The position numbers and the translations under genes were made by a program. Below, one piece after another: positions 23,325-35,213 of a stretch of 64,000 nt of DNA. Each line of letters begins with the position of its first letter. The stretch's first letter is position 1. Source of the stretch: Posidonia oceanica (Eukaryota; Streptophyta; Magnoliopsida; Alismatales; Posidoniaceae); assembly GCA_037176725.1 (NCBI GenBank), contig JAZBRS010000020.1, positions 95,436,501 to 95,500,500 of the forward strand. The letters run 5' to 3'. A model generated the notes under the pieces. It was given only the letters and a program-made list of their open reading frames with translations, was not told where the DNA came from and searched no databases.

Positions 23325-24995
23325 CTAGAACACACGGAGGAAAGCCTCTCGGTACTCAGAGGATGTATGGATACGGTCCCAAATGGAAACGTCAGCCTTG
23401 ACTTTTTTGAGCTGGGCAATAATGTCAGCCGAAGGTTGGTCTTTTTTGGTGGAGGCAGAGGGTAGGGAAGTGGAAGGTTGAGTGGGATTCTCTGCCGTTG
23501 AGGGCTTGGTGGGTTGCTTTACTGATGGGGGTAGAGTGGGTTCTGGATGACTAGGCTTAGCTGCCGGTGCTACAGGCTTGTAAACCCTCCCCGACCGCAT
23601 GACTTCCACGCACATCTCTGTGGTGTAATCATATGATACGCGATGGGTATCCCTGGTCAGGTTAACAACCAATGGAGCATGAGCTGCGAGCTCAAGAGGG
23701 GCTGCCGGGGTGTTTGCTGGATGGTGGGGGAATTGGGAATGCTGCTGGGAAGGCCGTGAGGGTTCTGACTGGGGCCTAGCTAGTAGGCAGATAGGTGGTT
23801 GAGCTTGGGGTTGCATGGTGGGCCGCGTGGTAGAGCGCTCCAACTTGGCGTCCAAACGAATCATATGGATTCCCGACTCGGAGTCGGCAACTACCGCAAG
23901 ATAGAGAGAGGAGGGAAAAGGCTCAGAAATATCTTGGATGAGATCGGAGGGGTCCACCATAGACTTAGTGGACCTAGAGGGGAAGATAGAGTGCACTCCT
24001 GAGGTGCCCGCGCCTCCTGGGCTAGAATGCTCCGGCAAAGGCTGGTGGACAATGCTAGGATGGGAGGGTGCTAATCTTGATGCAGGGGTAGATGCTGGTG
24101 GAGGTGCAGAAGTGGATGCTACCTCCTGCGTGTTGATAATGATGACCTTTCGGTCAATCAAGTCCTGATTGGCGCTTCGCAACGTGAGGCAACTATCCGT
24201 CGAGTGCCTTACGACTCGATGGAAGTTGCAGAAAAGATTCGCGTGATACCACACCAGGAGTGGGTTCGACGGTGGGCGAATCTTGGGGAGCCTAAGGAGC
24301 AACATAACCTTAGGGAGGACGACACTCAGCAGTTCCACTAGTGGAGTGAAACGACGCTAATTCGTGTTAGGCTGTCACTGCCCTTGGTATTGTCCTTGCC
24401 GAATTGGTGCGGCAGGGTAGACTGGTCGGGCGGTGGTTGTGATTTGTGGAGTGGGAGGTGCCCTAGGTAGAGGTGCGTAAACTACTTGACTTGGGCCAGG
24501 CTGAGCCACCACATGAATGGGCACGACAGGAGAGTCGATGTATGCAACGACAGTTCTCGGAGGGTCCCATCTCCAAGGGTGGCTGTTGTTGCTGCCAATG
24601 TTGTTGTTGTTATTGTTGCTACTGCCACTGTGGCTGTTGTTGGGGGCGGCGCTTGCATGGCAAATGCGGAGAGCGCAGGGAAGTTGCCACTCCGCAGTGA
24701 ACTCACCACACGAGCGCCAGCCTGAATTAAGGATGGAAAGGTAGTGACAGGCTGTATGCTAAGCAGAGCCCCAGTGGATGGCTGCACGCCTCGAATGACG
24801 ATCTCGATAGACTCCTCGTCAGAGGGTCTATCGCGAACCTGTGTGGCGAGGGCGCGTCAGCGGCCAACGTACTCCCCGAATGGCCCATTGGACTTCTGCT
24901 TGGTGGCGACTAGGTCCTCGCGCTTTGGGACCAGGTCCAGATTGAAGGAGTACTATTCCAAGAACGCCTGACTAAGGTCGGTTTGAACGCTACAG
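23325..24995 (-). pseudogene. gag: gag (C-terminal two thirds) of element B, cut by element D
   Basis: From the cut at 24995 down: TDLSQAFLE, the gag core (VRDRPSDEESIEIVIRG type) and LLSIQPVTTFPSLIQAGARVVSSLRSGNF, then a long open piece (24338-23325) with LFCNFHRVVRHSTDSCLTL, a C-H-H-C zinc-knuckle-like motif, and a proline-rich linker ending SIWDRIHTSSEYREAFLRVF. The N-terminal third is absent because an LTR starts at 24996. Several stops occur between 24340 and 24990. Confidence 0.85.
24991..24995. repeat. Candidate left target-site copy of element D (TACAG)
   Basis: B gag can be followed, by comparison with A gag, up to about this point (CSVQT frame), and TG of the LTR starts at 24996. 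The matching TACAG should stand right of the D 5' LTR, outside the window, so this is unconfirmed. Confidence 0.45.
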
Positions 24996-27263
24996 TGTGG
25001 CAAAATGTTGGCAAATGAATGCCAGTTTTTATGTGCTCTAAGGCGGTATGCAAGATGCAATTTTATAAACCAATGCAAAGCTTACCAAACCTTGTTTTAA
25101 AAGTGATTAAATGAAATCGAGGCATTGTAAAGAGCGATAAACAACTAGAAAAGCAAAGTAAAAAAAAGGCATCGAAGAAAACAAGCGAAAGGTGGCAAAG
25201 ATGGCAGTTCAATGCTCTGTCTGGATGAGGGCTTCATCGTCGGTCTGGCAGGTGCTTGTGCCAGTCGTCGGTGAGGCAGACAGCAGACGGCAAAACTAGC
25301 TTCCCACACAGCAACGATTGCTGCCACGATCGAGGCGCGAAAACAATGTGAAAAGGAAAATAAAAACTTGGAAACCAAAGATAGCATGCTAAACAACCAG
25401 ATCTGCATGTAAACGAGGCCGAAAAATCAAAGCGGGGTGTCAGAAATCAGAGGCTAGCCCGCCACTCGGACTGTAGATTGGGTCATCGGTCAGGGCAACA
25501 ACCAGCGTGGTTGCCGCATAGAGGGGTGTCGAGGCTGGCCACCGCTACACCAGGCAGCTTCACTGCTAACAGTCCTCCTGAGCAAAGGCCTTAATCGTCG
25601 AGAACAGGTAAGATAGACATGCTAAAACTTGAAATAAACCTCGCAAAACTAAAGCTGGCTCAATGCGGAACAAAAACATGCATTCAGATCATAAAATGGG
25701 CGTGTGAGTCCCGAGATACAATGGCCGGAAGTTGACCGGAGAACTAACTGGAGTTGCAGTCGAGTCGTCGGTTGCATCGGCGACAGGCCTACAACTCCAG
25801 TAGTTCAAACAGCCAAGTTTGAGGCCGGATCTAGAACTCATGAGCAATCAGAATAATAAACCATTCACGCAGGTATATAGAGCATTCAACAGAGATTAGA
25901 AGCATATATTCAACAAACAAAATGGGACCTCGAGATGGCCGAAGCAATGCCTCAAAGTCAGGCCAGCAGGCAGGTGATGTTGCAGGTCAGTTGCTGCCTA
26001 AGCTAGCGGCTGACCTGGAAGTTCAATGGCCGGACTTCAACAGCATAATTCGTCGCGATGGCTAAGCCTAAAATACTGGTGTGGGTTGGGGAAGCTTGAC
26101 GATGCTTCTAGGAACCCTACCACGCCTTCGGCGTGGAGAATGGTGGTCCGAGGTGGTCCACCCATCGCTGCCCTGTTCGACCGCCGTCGTCCGTCGTGCA
26201 CCGGCCACAGGGGTGGCCAAGCGCGTGAGGAGGATGCGAGGGTGCATCCCGGAGCGAAGGAGGGAGGTCTGCGCCTCCATCCTGCCTTCGTCGACATCTC
26301 GCCGACGTTGGCAAACGGCCGAGGCCGTTGGGTCGGCCAAGGACGTGGGAAGGAGAGGAAGCTATCTAGGAGGAAAGGGGGGAGGTCCGGGAAGCTTCTC
26401 GGACTCTTAAACTAGTAATGTGGGTAGCGGAGTACCTGTTGCGACGTTGCTGGAGTTGGCGGGCTTGTAGCTGGAGTGCTCGCCGGAGTTGGGGAAGAAT
26501 ATGCGGCCCGGCGCGGTGAAGGCTCGGAAAGGCTTGGGAGGAGTTGGAACCGCACGAGGGGGACTGGGGAAGCTCTCTGGTCTCTCAATTGGGTTCTAGA
26601 AGCAAAGGAGGAGAAGTGGGGAGCTTGAGAGTTGTGTGCGGTGAATGGGTTCTGGTGGTAAGTGAGGGGTTTTGTTCGGTCAAGGTTTCCCCGCACACGA
26701 GGGCGAGAGAGGCTGACAAGCACAGAGGCGGTGGTAGTGAGAGCTTGTGAGAGGGCTTGGCAGGTGAAGGACGGGGGGAGCAGACAGGCCGAGGATGCAA
26801 GGTCGGAGTTGGCAGGACGCAAGGTCGGAGCTGGCCAGAGATGGCAAGCACGCTCCGGAGTTGGTGGCCAGAGGTAGCGTGCACGGGAGCAAGCGCGGTG
26901 AGACTGGCGTGGTAGGTTAGAGAGGTGGCATGCGCAGCGCAAAGTAGGTCGGCAAGGGGTTGGCCGGAAACGTCCAAACAAATGTACGGCGGGAGCTTGG
27001 ACGGTCTATTGAATTACAGTCCAGTCGCCCTAGCACTTGATGCCTAATTCAGTCGCCCCTATAGCTGGCGACAGAAATCAATCGCCTGTACATGTGGCGA
27101 CCAGACGTGCAATTCAGTGGCTGGGTTGAAAATGGGCTTGGGCTTGGTTGGAGGTTTAGGTTAGGTTATGGTATGGTTTTTTATGTTTATTTTGGGTTGG
27201 ATATTGGCTTGAGTTTGGGAATTGAAATTGGGTTGTTTTAGGTAGGGTTTTGAAATTGGATTG
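24996..27263 (-). repeat. 3' LTR of element D, left (3') part, 2268 bp
   Basis: It starts TGTGGC (LTR end CCACA on the element strand) directly in B gag and runs to the insertion of element C. The remaining 70 bases are 47671-47740, which end at TGTAAACACCCC. About 26090-26980 is GC-rich with several overlapping open frames of no known family. About 27018-27115 contains clustered GTCGCC/GGCGAC half-sites. The full LTR would be about 2338 bp, a different family from A/C and from F. Confidence 0.75.
27259..27263. repeat. Target-site duplication of element C, left copy (GATTG)
   Basis: GATTG directly precedes the LTR end at 27264 and is repeated at 47666-47670 directly after the other LTR end. 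A five-base duplication is normal for Ty3/gypsy integrase. Confidence 0.93.
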
Positions 27264-30200
27264 TGTAGTAATCCTGAATTCTGATTGTCCATGCACGATG
27301 CCAAAGCTCGCGTGCACCGATCAAAATAGGCTCACCATATGCGGCATGATCCGAGGGAAGAAACTCGACTCGAAAACACTGGTAAAAAGAAGAAAAAAGA
27401 AAAGATAAGACAAAGGAGTCGCCACCAGGTCTATTGAATTGGGAGACTAGGAAAACCAAGGGTAATGCATGAAAAGACATGCAAAACCGGATGCAAAGAA
27501 GGAGGAAAGGGATGCGATGCGACACAATACAATGCTATGCTATGCTATGACTCGAGCCTAGGATAAAGGAAAGGTCGATGCGAGCCAAGAGAAAGGGCAA
27601 GGACTCCTGTTACACACGGGGAAGGTGTTAGGCACCCCGATACGTCCAAGAGTCAGTCTTTCTTAGGCAATCTCGCGCTAATGCAGGGAAATGCTAACCT
27701 AATGCCTAAATGCAATGAATGCCTATCTGCTATGCATGGGAAATAAACGTGTTATCTATTTGCTCAGCAACGCTGCTAGTATTCCGAACCGGGCGGACCC
27801 TGGTTCGTGAGAACTCCTAGGCAGTAAGCATCATAGCCCTAACGTAGATGCAGGCGATAAAACAAAGCTGCGGGGAAAGCCAGGCCATGCAAACGACATG
27901 CAAGCAATAAAGCAAAGCGGGTGCGGAAAATGGTGCAAAAGCACGAAAAACGAGGCGAAAGCACGGAAAACAATGCAAGGTGCGAAAAATGATGCAAAAG
28001 CGAGGTAAACGATGCAATGGTCAGAAAACAAAGCAAAGGTGTGGCAAACGAGGCGAAAGTACGGAAAACGATGCAAAAGCGAGGAAAACGATGCAAAGGG
28101 CGGAAAACAATGCAAAGGTACGGCAAATGAGGCGAAAGCAAGGAAAACGATGCAAAAGTGAGGAAAACGATGCAAAGGGCGGAAAACAATGCAAAGGTAC
28201 AGCAAACAAGGCGAAAGCACGGAAAACGATGCAAAGGCACGGTGTAAAGCCAAAACAGGGGTTAGGCAGCATGCATAGGGGTTGCAGTACGCATAAGAAG
28301 CGATAAAATGCGGAAAACAAGGGGCAAAGCAAGATCAGCATTTTGAAATGGCGCTTGAGCCAACTGCAAGCGTTGGACACTAGCAACAGCGGCGTCCAAT
28401 GTTGGACGTTGCCATTGCTAGCGTCCAACACCTGCTGGAGGCAGACAGCATGCAACGTTTTTAAAAAACAATGCATTCTAGCTACATGGATGCAATACAG
28501 ATGCAGAAATGCAGCTAAATGGGTGCACGACATGCAGGGCTAACATGAGAGCAAAACAGAAGCAGGTTCAGAGCAAGGAGCAAGCTAAGATCAAGAATCA
28601 AAGCAAGCAGGGTGTTGGATGCCTGTGGGCATGGCGTCCAACGTTAGACGCCAAAGAGACAGGCATCCAACACAGGCTAGAAGGAAATAGAAGAAAAAAG
28701 CATACAAAAGACAAATAAGAAATGGGAACATGCATTTGGGCTACTGGGGATAAGCATGGACTGAGCATACAAGCATAAAGCACAAAAGAAACCAAAGAAA
28801 CATTACCTGCAACCTATGCCAGGCTCAAAGCTCAACCAGAGCGTTGGACGCGAGCTGAGCCGACGTCCAATGTTGGACGCCAGGAGCAACAACATACAAC
28901 GCGCTGGGAGGCACAAACACACAAAAGACTTGCATAAAACTAGCAAATGATCTAAGGAAAGCATGGAATAATTGCAAAGGGAGCTAAGCATGCATGGAAA
29001 CATAGGAGACATGCAAGCAAACAGATGAGAGCATTATGCAAACAATCAGAAGCAAAGCAGATGGACTGCGGCGTTAGACGCTGGAGACAGCAGCGTCCAA
29101 CGTTGGACGCTGAAGCCTTTGGCGTCCAACGACAGCAGCATGCAAACCCACCTGTGCTAAGGGGGAGCTCAACTCTAAACCCCACCTATATGCATGCAAA
29201 CACTAAAGACATGCCAGAGCAAGAAATAGCACACACAGCAAGCATCTAATCCATGGAAAGCAAGAGAAGAAGAACATGCATAGGAGTAAGTATGTAAAAA
29301 ACTTATGGAAAATGGCATGCAACTTAAGTAGGAGAAGAAGGCTTAAGCACGGTTGCCATGGAGGCCAAGCATCACTAAGCATACACAGATCATGCATAGA
29401 CATGAAAAGAGAGCAAGGTGCAAGCATGGCAGCAAGTTACAGCTAACAGAGATGTTGGACGCTAGGTGAACCAGCGTCCAACGTTGGACGTGGCTCACCT
29501 AGGCGTCCAACGCAGGCAGGAAGCAAGCAGACCAAAAGCATGCAAAACAGGTCTAAACTAGGATCAAAGCATGGATACAGACATGGCATAGCATCTAAAA
29601 CGCATAAAGGAGGCATGCAACACAAACTCACAGAAACAAACCAACGTTGGATGCACCAGTTGGTGCGTCCAACACACTGAACTTCGCTTCAGTCAAGCGA
29701 GGCCGCCAAATCAATTGAAAACTCAAAGAAAGCTTGCTAATGAGCAAGGGTGATTGACAACAAGCATGGTGGTATGCTTGGTGCCAGGAATAGGCGGGTG
29801 GAATGCTCCACCCACCTCCTCCTCCTCCTCATTGCCGGAAAATCGAGCTAAGGAGGGGTGTGTGCTGTGCTATGGTGCACGAAAAGCAAGGAGAAACCTT
29901 CACACTAGCATGCATGAGCCTATGGGATAGATGGCTAACCTCTTTGCGGTCTGAAACAGCGGTTCCACCTTCGACGTCGGCGCAGCAGAAATCGCGGCAG
30001 AGTCCACTCCGGCGAGGTTGTGCAAGCAACTGGAGGCACCAGAGTGGTCGGCGAATGGTCGAGGACGGAGATGGATCTTTGCTCTTCACTCTGGAGTCGC
30101 TGAATTCTCTCTCTCGCAAGTGTGGTGACTGCTGCAATGGCGCGAAGTTGCAGTTTTGTTGCAAGCGGGCGCATGGGTTCAAGTGCATTGGCAACGGTTT

Positions 30201-30836
30201 GCAGAGGGAATGGCAGGCAATTGCAGGTGATGGCAGAGGCTTCTGAGTGTGTGGAGGCCATGTGGGTTGTCAGGAGGAGGCATGGGCTTCGTCAGAAGGC
30301 CGACGAAGTCGCGGCGGTGTCAAGTGTGGGCGGCCAAAGTCAGTGAGAGCGGGAGAGAGCGGGAAGTGGGCTGAGGCCGAGAAGACGCCGTGGCAGAGGA
30401 GTAACTCAGCCTTGGTAGCTAGTGGGTTGCCTGGAGTGCAAGAGGGGACGGGTAGTAAGTGCAGGGAGGCGGTGGAGTGGTCGGGCGGTGAGCAGAAGGG
30501 GGTGGAGCAGCTGCTGCTGCAACCGAGCCATTGGACGCTGGAGCAGTAGGCGTCCAACGTTGGACGCTAGCACAGGACGCATCCAACGGTGGACGCTGCC
30601 TATTCCAGCGTACAACATGCTCAGTTGGCCAAAGCTGCAAATGGGCTTGGGCTTGGGCTTAGAAAGGCTTAAAAATTGCAAAAGAGGCTTGGGTTAAGGC
30701 TTTTAGGGTTTGGGTATGGTCTTGGGCTTGAAAATGGGTTAGAAATGGGTTAGGAAAAAGGAGTGCCATCCCAGAGTCCACACGAGCCTGAAAGAGAAAA
30801 CACCAACTCCCAGGCTATCAAAATTGGGTGTCTACA
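27264..30836 (-). repeat. 3' LTR of element C (3573 bp)
   Basis: On the element strand it starts TGTAGACACCCAATTTTG at 30836 and ends ACTACA at 27264. Palindrome modules lie near 28370-28432, 28612-28676, 28842-28902, 29069-29131, 29452-29512, 29640-29675 and 30532-30620, colinear with those in A. It lacks part of one module that the 5' LTR keeps. Confidence 0.94.
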
Positions 30837-30974
30837 GATGCCCCTCCCTGAGCGAGGTCAAGCGTAGCAAGACCACCGCTCAGGGTTGACAAGACACCCT
30901 ACCTGACGCCGGTAGGAGCGTAAAACACTGTTGGCGCGAGTCATTTACTTGGCGGATGCACCGGAAATCTTGAC
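30837..30974 (-). other. Polypurine tract and conserved pre-LTR block, element C
   Basis: On the element strand, ...GACCTCGCTCAGGGAGGGGCATC ends at 30837 next to the LTR start. It is the reverse counterpart of 8821-8962 in A. Confidence 0.86.
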
Positions 30975-31290
30975 ACAGAGCCACAATGCGGATGCAGATG
31001 CGAATGCTGATGCTGATGCAATGCGTGCCAGTGCAGATGCAATGCATGCCGATGCAGCTATTTATCATGCAATGCTGTTAGCAAAAGAATGCGGTGCTGA
31101 TGCAGAAGAGATGCAGAGAAAGCTACCATGCAATGTATGAGTTCAGTAATTAGTCCGAGCCCACAAAAGGGACGCCTGACAAGACTGACGGGCTTGGCAT
31201 TCGAGCAGTTAGGACAGCTAGCCCAGCAAGCAAAAGGGATAGACAATTGAACGGCTATCGACCGAGCAGTTAAGGCTGCCAGCCCGCAGG
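30975..31290 (-). other. GATGC-rich tract and flank, element C
   Basis: About 30988-31060 is a run of GATGCAGATGC/GATGCTGATGC words, the reverse of the GCATCAGCAT tract in A. From 31160 to 31290 there are single copies of GAGCAGTTAGGGCTGCCAGCC-like units, remnants of the A-type array unit. No gene. Confidence 0.6.
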
Positions 31291-33432
31291 GGAACAGAAG
31301 CAGCTTGTCCTCGCCTGTGGAAACAAGCAAGAAAGAGAAAAAAGGAAGGCAAGCATGGGCATCATCCACACGGAGCGAAGCCACGCAAGGGTTGATCCTT
31401 GCACGAGGATATTGGACAGGACTCCGAGCACAGGGTCCGAGAAGAGCTTGTCCTCGCCCGAGTAAGCAAGCAAGAAAAGAAAGGAGGTAGGCAAGCATGG
31501 GTATCGTCCGCACGGAGCGAGGCCACGCAAGGGCTAATCCTCACACAAGGATACAAGGTAGGACTCCGAGCATACGGGGTCCGAGAAGAGCTTGTCCTTG
31601 CCTGAGGAAGCAAGCAAGAAAAGAAAGGGGGTAGGCAAGCATGGGCATCGCCTGCACAGAGCGAGGCCACGCAAGGGCTGATCCTCGCACAAGGATACAG
31701 GGCAGGACTCTGAGCATACGGGGTCCGAGAAGAGCTTGTCCTTGCCCGAGGAAGCAAGCAAGAAAAGAAAGGGGGTAGGCAAGCGTGGGCATCGTCCGCA
31801 CAGAGTGTGGCCACGCAAGGGCTGATCCTCGCACGAGGATGCAGGGCAGGACTCCGAGCATATGGGGTCTAAGAAGAGCTTGTCCTCGCCCGAGGAAGCA
31901 AGCAAGAAAAGAAAGGGGATAGGCAAGCGTGGGTATCGCCCGCACAGAGTGAGGCCACGCAAGGGCTGATCCTCGCACGAGGCTACTGGGCAGGGCGCTG
32001 AGCATACGGGGTCCAAGAAGAGCTTGTCCTCGCCCAAGGAAGCAATCAAGAAAAGAAAGGGGGTAGGCAAGCATGGGCATCACCCACACGGAGCGAGGCC
32101 ACGCAAGGGCTGATCCTCGCACGAGGATACAAGGCAGGACTCCGAGCATACGGGGTCCGAGAAGAACTTGTCCTCGCCCGAGGAAGCAAGCAAGAAAAGA
32201 AAGGGGGTAGGCAAGCGTGGGCATCGTCCGCATGGAGCGAGGCCACGCAAGAGCTGATACTCGCATGAGGATACAGGGCAGGACTCCGAGCATAGGGGTC
32301 CGAGAAGAGCTTGTCCTCGCTCGAGGAAGCAAGCGTGGTCTCTGTGCGGACAGAGACAGCAAAGGCTTGTCCTCGTCCGAGGAAGCAAGCAGGGGATTCC
32401 GCGCAGACGGAATCCGAAAAGGGCTTGTCCTTGCCTGAGGAAGCAAGCAGCAGTCTGATCCTCGCCCGAGGGGATAGACAGGGGACTTCGTCCACACGGA
32501 GCGAAGTCACCCGGGGGGCTCGTCCTCGGTTAGGGAAACAAGCGGGCCTGATCCTCGCCTGAGGAAACAGGAGGGACCTCATCCACACGGAGTGAAGTCG
32601 CAGGGGGCTCGTCCTTGCACGAGGAAGCAAGCAAGCAAAAAAGGAAAAAGACTTGTCCTCGTCCGAGGAAACAAGCAGGAGGAGAAGAAGAAAGAGGCTT
32701 GTCCTCGCCCGAGGAAGCAAGCAAGCGAGACCCCATCCGCATGGAGCGGAGTCACACGAAAAGGAAAAAGGCTAGTCCTCGCCCGAGGACAAGCAAGAAA
32801 GGAAAAAGGCTTGCCCTCACCCGAAGACAAGCAGGAAAAGAAAGGAGGAGGGCAAGCGTGGGCATCGTCCGCATGGAGCGAAGCCACGCCAGGGTTGATC
32901 CTCGCACGAGGATACAGGGTAGGACTCCGAGCATATGGGGTCCGAGAAGAGCTTGTCCTCGCCTGAGGAAGCAAGCAGGGCGCGTATACGCTTATCTTCA
33001 GTCGAAGAATAAGCGGGCCTGATTCTCGCCCAAGGAAATAGGGAAACTCCATTCGCACGGAGCTGCACAAGGCTTGTCCTCGCCCGAGGAAGCAAGCGGG
33101 TCTGATCCTCACATGAGGAAACAGACAGCAGGGCTTGTCCTCGCCCGAGGAAGCAAGCAAGCGGGACTTCGTCCGCACGGAGCGGAGTCCAAGAAGAGCT
33201 AAAAAAGGCTTGTCCTCGCCCGAGGAAATAAGCAAGAAAGGAAAAAGGCTTGTCCTCGCCCGAGGAAGCAAGTAGGAGGGGCAGAAAAAAGAGGCTTGTC
33301 CTCACCAGAGGAAGCAAGCAAGTGGGACCCCGTCCACACGGAGCGGAGTCACGCGAAAAGGAAAAAGGCTTGTACTCACCCAAGGACAAGCAAGAAAGGA
33401 AAACGGCTTGTCCTTGCCCGAGAAACAAGCAG
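31291..33432 (-). repeat. Hairpin array of element C, 144-bp units then shorter units
   Basis: From about 31320 to 32330 a unit of about 144 bp repeats some seven times (AAGCAAGAAAAGAAAGG at about 31469, 31613, 31757, 31899, 32043 and 32187). After that, shorter mixed units follow. Two inverted repeats recur: GCTTGTCCTCG-ccc-GAGGAAGCAAGC (stem with a small bulge) and ATCCTCG-ca-CGAGGAT. Long open frames across it arise because 144 is divisible by three; they are not genes. Its sequence is unrelated to the A and B arrays, but it has the same place and build. Confidence 0.92.
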
Positions 33433-33479
33433 GAAATGGAAGGGAGAGAGCGATACCAGAGAGCAACTAAAAAAGATGT

Positions 33480-33505
33480 CCCTGGTATCAGGGATGATAC
33501 CAGGG
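33480..33505 (-). other. Strong stem-loop, element C copy
   Basis: CCCTGGTATCA at 33480-33490 pairs with TGATACCAGGG at 33495-33505 across GGGA. It lies between the array and the extra ORF as in B and D. Confidence 0.85.
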
Positions 33506-33939
33506 GACAGCCGGAGCGCCCTTAGCATCGAAAGCAAGGAAAATGCAGACAAAACTAACGCGTTTGCCAAACGAGCAGTTGGGGGTGCCAGCCCAGAGCG
33601 TTCCAGGCAAAGGCAGTTACGGCGATGCATGGGTCTGCAGAGGTTCTTGCGCGCAAGTTGACTGCAGGGGGAGCTTTGCTGCAACTCCCTTGCTGAGGCT
33701 GCGGGTTGCATGGTGCTTGCAAGGGGAACTACTCTAGGTCTCCTGTGGGGCTGCTCTAGGCTGCTTGCATGGACTAATGCTCTGGAGTGCTTGATGCGGG
33801 TCCTACAACATCCTGGCAGGAACAGATATGCAATAGGCAAGGCATGCAACACAAACAAATGGCGTGAAACATCTTTGTATTGAGTGAATCTCTGGTTACA
33901 CGCCTCTGGTAGGCCAAAAGGTATAGCATGATTCAAGGA

Positions 33940-35211
33940 AAGCTATACAGACAAACAACTGCACAGACGCCTAGCTAAGTCGAGCCCTTTTACGGGAGTC
34001 AAGAAACTAGGGGGCGTCAGGAGGAATCTCGTTGAGGGGCCAGAGTCCCTGCACTTCAGTGACATACACAGAAGTACATCCTAAGTCCTTCACGGCTGTG
34101 ATGTCTGTAGACTTGACCCCGTGCCGCATCAAGTCTGCTAGTACTGCTGTGGCTGCTGTTGTGCTGAGGGGGTAAGTTTGCGTGAGCCTGGGCGTAGTGC
34201 TATCAATGAAGGCACCCTGGCGGTAGCCAAACTACCGGATGACCCGGATAGGGTGGTACTCTACACCCCCGGTGAATCCTGGCAGCACCACGAGTCACGT
34301 GTCGCGAGCATCGAAGAAGACGGTGAAGGGTTCAACCGCGGATGGGATGATTCGCCAGGTCACTGCATCATCCGTCAGCTCAGACAGCTTCTGGTACTCT
34401 TCCGGTACGCTTTTGATAGTTCTTGCATGGCCACTGTTGCAGTAGGTTTCAATGGCATGCCTCTAAGGGCGCAAGAGATCCATCTCCAGGTGTGCAGCTA
34501 GCCAGATCTGCACAAGTACTCCACAGCCGTGGAACTGTCGACAGCGGTGCACGACACGGTCCAACCCGTGGTAAGTTTCTACAAGGACGACTGGTGCCAG
34601 GTCGATCTGTCGGGTCACCACTGCAAGTGCAATCTCAGCAATTTCGATTGCAACTGTCATCCGGTCATGCGTGAAGATCAGTTCGCCTAGAAAGCGAGTG
34701 ACGAATCCTCGGAGCCACAGTTCATCTCCGAGTTCAGCGCGCTTTTCCATAACTGCGTCAAAATATGCTAGGCGAAGCAGGGGTGTGGGCCCGCTGGTGC
34801 AGATTAATCTTTGTTGGCAGCTTTTGGCAGAGAGCCCAGTCAGCTAGCTCAAGACCGCAGTGTATCCATCGCGCCTCATGAAGACTGGAGGTCCCATGAT
34901 CTTGGAGAAGCCGCAAATCCAGCACATCTCCTCTAGCGTAGGAGTCAGCTCTGTCCTGCCGAAGCGAAAGATATGGTGCACTGGCTTCCAGAACCTTGCA
35001 GCAGCGTATAGGAGATGCCGGCTTACTTCAACGTCTGCTGCCTTCAGAAGCTTGGAGGGAATACCCCATGTGCACAGCTTCTCGCGGTCGACTTCAATGA
35101 GTTTGCCAACCCACTCTCACAAGGCGTCTAAGCAGTGCATGGGAGTGACCAGAGTAGGATAACCCATTACAGGAGAGAAAGCGCAAGCTGCTAGTGCAGA
35201 AACCTCAGGTA
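33940..35211 (-). pseudogene. Extra 3' ORF of element C, plant-mobile-domain-like, broken
   Basis: The protein reads from about 35170 (MGYPTLVTPMHCLDAL) through VHHIFRFGRTELTPTLEEM, MRRDGYTAVLS, GPTPLLRLAYFD, DELWLRGFVTRF, the best piece 34750-34463 (VVTRQIDLAPVVLVETYHGL, FHGCGVLVQIWLAAHLEMDLL), and LVVLPGFTGGVEYHPIRV. It has stops near 34460, 34850 and 35110. It matches the B and D copies along its length, so the ORF was in their common ancestor. The plant mobile domain / DUF7745 assignment is by remembered pattern. Confidence 0.62.
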
Positions 35212-35213
35212 CC

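Larger units (their letters stand above)
12336..24995 (-). mobile_element. Element B: Tat-type LTR retrotransposon internal region, both ends missing
   Basis: Read on the minus strand, the order is gag, protease, linker, RT stump, RNase H, second RNase H, integrase, extra ORF, hairpin array. At its 3' side element A is inserted, and its polypurine tract and 3' LTR should lie left of A. At its 5' side the LTR of element D begins at 24996 in the middle of gag, so leader, PBS and 5' LTR should lie right of D, beyond the window. It carries many stops plus a deletion of most of RT. It is the oldest host layer seen here. Confidence 0.85.

Noticed and set aside
26026..26981. Host gene in the GC-rich block with overlapping open frames
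   Set aside because: The block is inside the D LTR. A and C LTRs have similar GC-rich blocks, and no frame shows a domain or is consistent between strands.
31541..32497. Long minus-strand frame of 318 codons in the C array (and other long frames there)
   Set aside because: It is produced by a 144-bp tandem unit divisible by three. Several frames are open on both strands and no family resemblance is seen.
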